Program-made: the position numbers and the translations under genes
Notes under the pieces: generated by a model
Databases searched by the model: none
Told to the model about the DNA's origin: nothing
What the model saw: only the letters and a program-made list of their open reading frames with translations
Source of the DNA: a virus
Strand: one strand, 5' to 3'
Virus record (IMG/VR): IMGVR_UViG_3300025508_000059
Span: 1-35,646 of that record
DNA: 35,646 nucleotides
Part shown: positions 5,893 to 12,800 of the stretch, piece by piece
How positions within the stretch are numbered: the stretch's first letter is position 1
How the letters are laid out: each line of letters opens with the position of its first letter

Positions 5893-6168
5893 ATGAAAAA
5901 TCACTCTTACTCTGACTATCTTGACAACGAGCAATTCTTGAAAGCAGTTAAAAAATATATGTCAAAATTCGCAGATTTTGATTCAATCAAAGATGCCATT
6001 GGCGATGAAGTAAATACTTTGATTTTCAGTAGTCATGGTGATTCCAATGAAGTTAACACATATCTCGCAAAAGCAAAATCACTGATTGAAGTACTTCAAT
6101 ATATCAACAATCTGTCAACACGCAGTGAAGACAATCTAGTTGATTATACTTTTGATGAGTCACTATGA
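5893..6168 (+). CDS. Hypothetical early protein (91 aa; possible 118-aa form from 5812)
   Basis: No family recognised. It is acidic and helix-rich with no membrane segment. The ATG at 5893 is chosen because it stands exactly 12 bases after the repeated promoter leader, as in the preceding gene. The same frame is open upstream, and ATGATG at 5812 follows a strong AGGAG (5804-5808). Transcripts reading through from promoter 1 could therefore give a form 27 residues longer. The stop overlaps the next start as ATGA. Confidence 0.7.
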   Translation: MKNHSYSDYLDNEQFLKAVKKYMSKFADFDSIKDAIGDEVNTLIFSSHGDSNEVNTYLAKAKSLIEVLQYINNLSTRSEDNLVDYTFDESL

Positions 6169-6380
6169 GTTTGTTTCGTTTCCCCGATTGGTTTGTAAAT
6201 GAAATTGTAGATATAATGGATGATGATCTATTAAGATTTACGGCGGGTCAGGACTTTGTTAATGAAAAAATTAATAAAGTCATTCTTCATAATCGTCCAA
6301 ATTTAAGTGAATTCAATTTGGATCAGTTGATGATGAAATGTCAGATAAAGTTAAAAGAGAAGTATGAATCAAACAACTAA
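6165..6380 (+). CDS. Hypothetical protein (71 aa)
   Basis: No family recognised. It starts within the last codons of the previous gene (ATGA at 6165-6168), indicating coupling. Basic C-terminal half (KINKVILHNRPN, KCQIKLKEKYESNN), acidic patch DIMDDDL near residues 17-23. Probably early. Confidence 0.65.
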   Translation: MSLFRFPDWFVNEIVDIMDDDLLRFTAGQDFVNEKINKVILHNRPNLSEFNLDQLMMKCQIKLKEKYESNN

Positions 6381-6633
6381 ACTAATTTCCGCTGCTTATC
6401 ATATCTCTGCCGTGACAGCACGCAATGATTTGTTTGAAGCCACTGCTGAATTATCAGACACTCAGTTTGTTAAGATAACTGGTGAGAGCAAGGCCACTTG
6501 GCGCGATTATATCTCAAACTTATCGTCACTTGAAATCAAGGGACTGCGAAAGCAATTTACCACAAAGCTAGACATTGAGAACAAAAGAGTCAATTCATAT
6601 TACTTCAGTAGAAACGATCATTACAAATCGTAA
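6364..6633 (+). CDS. Hypothetical protein, last gene of plus-strand block (89 aa)
   Basis: No family recognised. It overlaps the preceding gene by 17 bases. The sequence looks mostly helical, with TGESKATWRDYISNL in the middle and a basic C-terminus. A strong terminator follows 18 bases after the stop, closing the early unit. Confidence 0.65.
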   Translation: MNQTTKLISAAYHISAVTARNDLFEATAELSDTQFVKITGESKATWRDYISNLSSLEIKGLRKQFTTKLDIENKRVNSYYFSRNDHYKS

Positions 6634-6650
6634 AAGTCTTAAAACAGACA

Positions 6651-6690
6651 AAAAAAACTGCGTTCCTGATAGATAGGCCGCAGTTTTTTT
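6651..6690. terminator. Rho-independent terminator of the plus-strand block
   Basis: The stem 6651-6662 pairs with 6679-6690 (AAAAAAACTGCG/CGCAGTTTTTTT), with an inner CCT/AGG pairing and a T-run. The A-run on the other side makes it usable in both directions. Confidence 0.85.
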
Positions 6691-6703
6691 ACCATAAAAG
6701 CGT

Positions 6704-6749
6704 CATTTAAATTAAAACTCATTTAAATACCATTAGACATACTAGTATG
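6704..6749. repeat. Direct repeats and palindrome between two terminators
   Basis: CATTTAAAT occurs at 6704-6712 and 6720-6728, followed by the perfect 12-bp palindrome CATACTAGTATG (6738-6749). The stretch is non-coding. The arrangement resembles a protein-binding or replication site. No factor can be named. Confidence 0.5.
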
Positions 6750-6761
6750 CTCCAGCCGTGA

Positions 6762-6785
6762 AAAAGCCCCATTTAAGGGGCTTTT
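6762..6785. terminator. Bidirectional terminator closing the minus-strand late unit
   Basis: AAAAGCCCC (6762-6770), six-base loop, GGGGCTTTT (6777-6785). On the minus strand the hairpin is followed by a TTTTT run, ending late transcription after the Dps-like gene and the structured element 6796-6885. Confidence 0.85.
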
Positions 6786-6795
6786 AATTATTTGA

Positions 6796-6885
6796 AGTGA
6801 ATAGAGAAATAAGGTTAGATAGAGAAAGCATTTAGAGAGGATACCTTACAAGAATTTACAGTTGGCGAACTGCTCCCTATTCACT
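6796..6885 (-). ncRNA. Candidate structured RNA between Dps-like gene and terminator
   Basis: The closing stem is 6796-6804 with 6877-6885 (AGTGAATAG/CTATTCACT, 9 bp). A hairpin CAGTT-loop-AACTG lies at 6859-6872 and a longer arm is TAAGGT/ACCTTA (6810-6815 with 6843-6848), giving a three-way junction. An ATAAATA box (6889-6895) lies just before it and a terminator just after it on the minus strand. There is no ORF longer than about 12 codons from the box. It could be a small RNA, a 3' UTR structure or a DNA site. Confidence 0.5.
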
Positions 6886-6888
6886 ATC

Positions 6889-6895
6889 TATTTAT
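6889..6895 (-). promoter_or_regulatory. ATAAATA box upstream of the structured element
   Basis: The minus strand reads GTGATAAATAGATAGTG. It lies after the Dps-like stop codon and no gene follows, so if active it would make a ~120-nt non-coding transcript ending at 6762. Confidence 0.4.
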
Positions 6896-6913
6896 CACTG
6901 TCCACGCAAAATA

Positions 6914-7348
6914 TTATTTTGTTGTTGAACGCAATTGCCAAATCATCTTAGCATTGAAATCAATACGATCAGCAAGATAATTTTGTAGACCATAACATCT
7001 TTCAGCTCCGGCTAGATCATAAACATCGGCCAATAATTTATTTAGTAACTCGGTATCTGCCAGCAGTTCTTTAGTCATCTTCATGGCATCTTGAGTTGCC
7101 AATTGATCTTTGATTTTACCAAGTTCAACAATGCGGGGAATGGCCATTGGTACCAATGAATCTATTGCGCGAATTTGCTCGGCAAAAGAATCAATATTAT
7201 CTTGAGCTTCATCATAAATTGTCTCAAACAACTGATGAAATTCAGAGAAATCACTGCCAACTAAGTTCAGATGAAATCCGTGTGACTTTACATAATATTG
7301 AAAGTGAGTGGCGAAAGCCACTTTCATTGCTTCTATAAGTTTATCCAT
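6914..7348 (-). CDS. Dps-like ferritin-fold protein (144 aa)
   Basis: Matches the Dps family (DNA-protecting mini-ferritins that oxidise and store iron). The segment KSHGFHLNLVGSDFSEFHQL and the following helix give H26, H38, D53 and E57, with spacings of 12, 15 and 4 residues. That is the same spacing as the Dps ferroxidase residues H51, H63, D78 and E82 of E. coli Dps. The usual Trp after the first His is Leu here. The length fits the family. The ATG at 7348 is chosen over the GTG at 7372 because TAGGAAAT precedes it. It is the last gene of the late unit, directly after the lysis-type genes, where an endolysin might be expected. Confidence 0.82.
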   Translation of the reverse strand: MDKLIEAMKVAFATHFQYYVKSHGFHLNLVGSDFSEFHQLFETIYDEAQDNIDSFAEQIRAIDSLVPMAIPRIVELGKIKDQLATQDAMKMTKELLADTELLNKLLADVYDLAGAERCYGLQNYLADRIDFNAKMIWQLRSTTK

Positions 7349-7349
7349 T

Positions 7350-7586
7350 TTATTTCCTATCTTCTTTATCACCGAGCTTTTCCATAAGCTTCATTAGTAA
7401 ATCTTTTATCTCTTTGATATCACCTTTGTAATCATCACGGGCAACATAAGTCTTGGGAAGTTCTTCGCGTAACTTAGCGAGGTCAGCTTGAAGTTCTTTC
7501 ACCGAGGACCATACTTGCCTTGCGAACCATCCACCACTTGCGATAGCCACTGTGGCCACGATATTTATTAAATTCTGATATTCCAT
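7350..7586 (-). CDS. Membrane-anchored coiled-coil protein, lysis-associated type (78 aa)
   Basis: One N-terminal hydrophobic segment (about 6-26, INIVATVAIASGGWF) followed by a charged coiled coil (ELQADLAKLREELPKTYVAR and beyond). This is the shape of small holin-partner or spanin-like proteins next to phage holins. The ELPKTYV-x-RDDY pattern recurs in uncharacterised phage proteins of lysis cassettes. Start overlaps the holin stop as TAATG, so the two are co-translated. No lipobox cysteine is seen, so it is not a standard o-spanin. Confidence 0.65.
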   Translation of the reverse strand: MEYQNLINIVATVAIASGGWFARQVWSSVKELQADLAKLREELPKTYVARDDYKGDIKEIKDLLMKLMEKLGDKEDRK

Positions 7587-7768
7587 TACTTATCCTCTAG
7601 GGGTTGATTTGTCATAGCACGCAATATTACAATTGCCAATGCTAATACAAGTCCAATAGAAGACTGTTGTATCGCACTTAAGGGAAACTGAACTACATAA
7701 CCCTGAACGATTGAAAGAATCGCCAGGATTAATGAGAAGTTAATTGTTTTTGATTTAAAGACTGACAT
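7586..7768 (-). CDS. Putative holin (60 aa)
   Basis: Two hydrophobic segments (about 11-27 and 38-52) separated by a short turn, with a basic N-terminus (MSVFKSK) and a charged end (NQPLEDK). Size and topology fit small two-helix holins that permeabilise the inner membrane at lysis. It overlaps the preceding 62-aa gene by 14 bases and the following coiled-coil gene by TAATG. The assignment rests on topology and position only. Confidence 0.65.
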   Translation of the reverse strand: MSVFKSKTINFSLILAILSIVQGYVVQFPLSAIQQSSIGLVLALAIVILRAMTNQPLEDK

Positions 7769-7943
7769 TTAAAATTGCTCTTGCTGTTGCTTCATCAGAA
7801 TACCAGCTCCATCCCTCAATGGGGAAAGTGTAAGTATCCTTGTCTGCTATATGTAAAGTATATTCTGGGCCATAGACAAAGTTCGGAGCATATTGAAATT
7901 CTCCATAACCATCTACGCGATAAAATCCATTTGTATCTTCCAT
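7755..7943 (-). CDS. Hypothetical protein (62 aa)
   Basis: No family recognised. It is acidic and aromatic-rich (GYGEFQYAPNFVYGPEYTLH). It lies between the LRR adhesin gene and the holin. An ATAAATA box that includes the adhesin stop codon ends four bases before its ATG. The 3' end overlaps the holin start. Similar small proteins occur after tail-fibre genes in environmental phages. Confidence 0.65.
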   Translation of the reverse strand: MEDTNGFYRVDGYGEFQYAPNFVYGPEYTLHIADKDTYTFPIEGWSWYSDEATARAILNVSL

Positions 7944-7947
7944 AGTG

Positions 7948-7954
7948 TATTTAT
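7948..7954 (-). promoter_or_regulatory. ATAAATA box before the lysis cluster
   Basis: The minus strand reads GGGATAAATACACTATG. The box overlaps the TAA stop of the adhesin gene and ends four bases before the next ATG. Confidence 0.4.
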
Positions 7955-9513
7955 CCCGTTACAGTCCAGCCCTTTGCCGTGGCAATTGAGGGCGTGTCAG
8001 TCGCTGCTCCATAACAACCAGTTACTGTAATAGTTTTACCAGTACCAGTGGCAGACAAATTAGTATAAATTGAATTTAATGAAGTGGCACTAAGTTTACA
8101 GTTGGCTATACCAATGCTTGCGTTAATACCTGTCACAGGAAATGATCCAAGGTTAACACAGTTAGTAAACGCAGTGGTGAATGTTGCTGTATTCTTCACT
8201 GCCCAAGTTGGTATGGATACTAAACTAGTGCAGCCAGAAAACGCAGTGTCAAATGATGTGACATTCGCTACATTCGTGATTGGAATACTTTGTAAAGTAG
8301 CACATCCATTAAACATATATGACATATTAGTAACTTTTGTTGTATTAATAGCTGGCATACTAGTTAAAGAGCTACAAGTAGAAAATGTAAATTGTAATGA
8401 TGTGTTATTTGACATATCCAATAATGGAATAGTTTTTATTGAAGCACAACCATTAAATGTTTGCGAAAAAGTAGTTGCATTACTCGTATTGAATAATGGA
8501 ACTGATTGTAAAGCACTACAGCCATTGAACATACCATCCATTGCAGTTGCCTTGGCAGTATTGAATAATGGTACTGTTTGTAAAGATGAACACGCGCTGA
8601 ATGCTGATGTAAATGTAAGTACATTACTTGTATTGAATAATGGAACTGATTGTAAAGAAGCACATCCACTAAATATCGTACCAAATCCAGTTACTTTAAT
8701 AGTATTGAATAATGGAACTGATAATAAATTTTTACATCCAACAAACATTCCTGTCATAGTTGTTACATTTTGTGTATTGAATAATGGTATGGATTGAATA
8801 ACCGAACATGCATTAAACATAGAACCCATGTTTGTTACATTGGCAGTATTCATTGAAGGAATATTAACTAATGAAGTACATCCACTAAACATACTCGTCA
8901 TACTATTAATCGTACTGGTATCTGATATTGATACACTTTGTAAAACACCCATTCCCTGAAACCAGCTATTTGAAAATGTGGCAATGTGAGATAAAATCTT
9001 AACTTGTTCAGTATAACCAAATATTACCGCACCTGATGAACTTAAAATTATTTGAGTTGCGCTTGGGAAACTTATAGTCATATCCAACCAAGCAGTTGTA
9101 GTAACTTGAGTTCCATATTGCGTTGGAATTTTGTTAAGAGCAAATGAAGTTATTGTTTGTCCGCTTTGTGGTGTAACTGTTATAACAACTTGTTTATAAC
9201 CGCGGGATATAGGTGCCCCCGCGACAGAACTATACACATATTGCTTATTGGCAATAACAGTCGTTGCGTAGTTAACCACTGTTCCATCACCCCAATCAAC
9301 TGTGTATGCGCCGGTACATTGAATGGAAACAGCATTACTATCATCATTGAATACGGCAAATAATCCTGCGAATTTTTGTTCAGATGGAGTAATTACAGGT
9401 AATTCTGTCCATTCTGCGGGGCGTACCCATGGAGCAGGTACATTAGGTATACTATTCACCGCAGTTATGGTACGATTTTGTTCAGTACGAACGCTTCCAT
9501 ATCCAATAGACAT
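7951..9513 (-). CDS. Tail-associated adhesin with BspA/DUF285-type leucine-rich repeats (520 aa)
   Basis: Residues ~1-100 contain an N-terminal part seen in phage structural proteins and the motif YTVDWGDGTV. From about 200 to 460 there are roughly ten 23-24-residue repeats of the form PLFNTSNVTxFxxMFxGCxSLQSV, the BspA/DUF285 leucine-rich type used by bacterial surface adhesins. The DNA shows the repeats as a ~70-bp period between about 8290 and 8900. Position after the fibre genes suggests a receptor-binding or carbohydrate-binding virion protein. The start overlaps the stop of the 109-aa gene. Confidence 0.8.
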   Translation of the reverse strand: MSIGYGSVRTEQNRTITAVNSIPNVPAPWVRPAEWTELPVITPSEQKFAGLFAVFNDDSNAVSIQCTGAYTVDWGDGTVVNYATTVIANKQYVYSSVAGAPISRGYKQVVITVTPQSGQTITSFALNKIPTQYGTQVTTTAWLDMTISFPSATQIILSSSGAVIFGYTEQVKILSHIATFSNSWFQGMGVLQSVSISDTSTINSMTSMFSGCTSLVNIPSMNTANVTNMGSMFNACSVIQSIPLFNTQNVTTMTGMFVGCKNLLSVPLFNTIKVTGFGTIFSGCASLQSVPLFNTSNVLTFTSAFSACSSLQTVPLFNTAKATAMDGMFNGCSALQSVPLFNTSNATTFSQTFNGCASIKTIPLLDMSNNTSLQFTFSTCSSLTSMPAINTTKVTNMSYMFNGCATLQSIPITNVANVTSFDTAFSGCTSLVSIPTWAVKNTATFTTAFTNCVNLGSFPVTGINASIGIANCKLSATSLNSIYTNLSATGTGKTITVTGCYGAATDTPSIATAKGWTVTG

Positions 9514-9842
9514 TATGCGATCTCCGAACCAAACAAGTTGAATGAAACTGTTGCTGTTCCCGCATATACAGAGACCACATCAGTTGTCGCTAATGCGATG
9601 CCCAATGTTAGAAACATAGAATCATTCGTATTAATTGAACTTTCATATACAATATAATGCATGGGAGCAATCGCTGCTCCAGCTGGTCTGATTGCCACAC
9701 GGAATGTAGTTGAGATTGCTCCCGTATTACAAATTGCCAATGTACTGCCAACAGCTTGAGTGGCTGCCGGAACCGTATATAGTGTTGTTAAAGTTGTTGC
9801 TGCCGGGGCAACTTGCCCCAATGTTTTATAAGTTGATGTCAT
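9513..9842 (-). CDS. Small virion-associated protein (109 aa)
   Basis: Starts MTSTYKTLGQVAPAATTLTT and ends VSFNLFGSEIA. Beta-rich, Ala/Thr-rich protein of a type recurrent beside phage tail-fibre genes. It probably folds as a beta-sandwich attached to the tail or fibres. The start has AAAGGAAAT upstream, and the stop overlaps the adhesin start. The exact role is not known. Confidence 0.7.
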   Translation of the reverse strand: MTSTYKTLGQVAPAATTLTTLYTVPAATQAVGSTLAICNTGAISTTFRVAIRPAGAAIAPMHYIVYESSINTNDSMFLTLGIALATTDVVSVYAGTATVSFNLFGSEIA

Positions 9843-9852
9843 GATATTTCCT

Positions 9853-12800
9853 TTAAGCTCCCATTAATAAGAAGGGATTGAATGTCTCGCCTGCGCCGCC
9901 ACCACCTGATTGTGCGACCCAAGTTAAATTGCCTGCGCCGTCAGTTGACAACACATATGAAGCTGCTCCGCCTGTAATCTTAACATTAGCTATAGCCCCA
10001 AGAGTACTTATTCCCGCGACTGTAAGATCAGTTAAAGTTCCAACTGAAGTAATTGCTGATTGTATTGCTGAAGTTACTGTGCCTGCTGTACCAGCACTTA
10101 AAACAGCACCAGAAACATTAGCACCTGCTACTGCGTTTGCTGTTGAAGCATAAGTCGCAAGATTAACGGCTCCGCTTACATTAGCACCACTTACTGAATA
10201 AGCAACATTGGCTGCGTCAGCAATTACAGTAGAACCTGCTGTAGTTGAGAATGTAGCATTTGCCACTGTACCAGAAACATTAGATCCAGACACACTAAAA
10301 GCAGTACCCGCAAAGTTCGCATAGTTAGCATCTCCACCTGAACCACTAGTGATCCAAGATAAGTTACCGGCTCCGTCTGTTGATAAAACTGTTCCAGCAG
10401 TACCGCCTGTAATTTTAACATTACCAACGGCTCCTAATGTACTAAGACCATATGATGTGAATGAGTTCGCAGTGGCTTGATTCATATCCAATCTACCAAA
10501 TGCCTGCGTAGTAAGAGCGTTGAATACGATCTTATCAGAATTAAATGCCACTAAACCATCAATACCATTCATTGCTGAGCTAAAGCCCATGTATGTTGCG
10601 CTATTAGCACCATCATTCTTAGTCAATTGAACTTCATATCCACCACCAGAGACATATGTATTTACTGAATTACCATAGAAATAATAAGCCTGTGACACGA
10701 TTGAATCACCCGCTTGAGTGGGCAATGGATTTGCTTTTGTTCCGCGTGCTCTAAAATTATTTTGCGCAGGTATATACGCATTAGTATTTTCATAAACATT
10801 AAACTGCATTGAAGAAGCACCTGCAGCTTGATTATCAATAGTAGTAGCAAATCCGCCAGTTATTGGTAATTGAGTTTTGTCACCAATTATAACATTTGAG
10901 ATAAAATTTGTAGTGCCTGTTGTGAACGCTATACGGTCATTAACCGTAGTACCCGCGGTGCTCATTTGAATGCTAGTGGCAACATTACCTACATTATCAT
11001 TTGCTGTAACACTTACAAAATATAATCCGGCGGAGGTATAAGTAGCAGTTGGACCAGAATATACTCCCCAACTTTCATTCTTTATGGCATCATTGACTAA
11101 TACTGATTGTGGGCTTGCGGATGTTCCGCGTGCTCTAAAATAGTTAGTAGCGGGGATATTATTGAAAGATGTATTTTCGTATACATAAAAAGAAAATCCA
11201 GGCAATGAATAATTATCAAGTATCGATTGATAGCCACTGTTTGTGGATATTAATTTATTGACCTTATCATATGTAAATCCAGCATTACCACCAAAGACAC
11301 CATTATCATTAAATTGAATTTGTGTGTTAGCACCTCCTGGTGTTCCGCCACCTCCACCGCCGCCATATGGAGCTCCATTGGCATAGTTAATGCTTGCTGT
11401 GTTAGTGGGCAATGTTAAATTACCATCACCACCGAATGTAAAACTATACGGAGTAGTATTTGAAGATGTAGTAATAGCAATTTTAGATGGAATGCGACTT
11501 CCAGCACTTATAGTTCCCCATGTAGTATCAACTGTTGATAGAATAGAACTACCTGTTCCAAATCCAGAACCATGATGTGCGTTAAATAGAGATCCGCCAA
11601 TTTGATCTCCATTGGCCACAACAGTACTGCCATCACGATTGCCCCGTGCGCGTTGACTGACAATAATGGGACCAGCACCTGATCCATCAGAATTCTGACC
11701 ATAACCAGTAATAGCAACACCATAACTAGCACCATAGGTACCTGGTATAATATTTAATTGACCAAATTGATTGTAAACTAATCCGTTTTGAACATTGGTA
11801 GCATTGGGATTGGTAATATTACCATTAGGATTACCAGTACTAATATTAAGTGTACCCGGTGTCCAACAAACATCGGCCCCAGAATATAAACTGTTTGCTG
11901 CCATGGGTGCGTTAGTAATAATAACAACTGAGCGTGGAGTAGTATTGCCATTATAAACATGAGAGCTTAAACGCATCATATGATCGCCATTACCAGCAAC
12001 AGTTGGTACTGCTGAGTTACCGCGATACTTTACAAAGCTCCAGTTCATTGGTCGAGAATTGCTATCTTGACTACCATAGTCATTATATACCATGTAGCTT
12101 AACGGACTGAGAGACACACTTACATTAGTGCCGTTTGGAGTAAATTGAGTTGTTGGACTTTTAGTATTGCTTACCGCATTTGAAATAGTCAACGCTGTTA
12201 GATTACCAACTGATGTAATATTCGCTTGTGTTGAGATAGTAATATTACCAGCGTAAGCAGCGTAGTTAGCATTGGCAACAATGCCAGAAACATTAGCACC
12301 TGCTACTGCGTTTGCTGTTGTAGCATAAGTAGCAAGATCAGCAGTTCCCGCATTAGTTGCGTAAGCTGCGTTAGCAACTTCTCCAGAAACATTAGCTCCA
12401 CTTACTGAATAAGAAGTACCTGCTATTGTAGCATAAGCAGCATTGGCTACTTCTCCACTTACATTAGAACCAGACACGCTAAAAGCAGTACCAGCGAAGT
12501 TCGCATAGTTAGCATCATATGCTGGAAGCGCAGCAAATAAGCCATTGCCATATAATACATTAGCAGAGGCGCCATCTAAATTTAATGTGGCAATGTTACC
12601 TATGCCAGAGACATTAGCAACATCAACTGAATACGCGGTGCCTGCTATTGTAGCGAATGCTGCGTTGGCTACTTCTCCAGAAACATTAGCACCCGCTACT
12701 GCGTTTGCTGTTGTAGCATAAGTAGCAAGATCAGCAGAACCAACAGTACCCGAAACATTAGCACCCGCCACACTATCTGCGGATCCCGCTGTTGTAGCAT

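Noticed and set aside
8084-8797. 237-aa plus-strand ORF
   Set aside because: It is the antisense shadow of the leucine-rich repeats. Its repeats mirror the real protein on the minus strand and it has no ribosome site.
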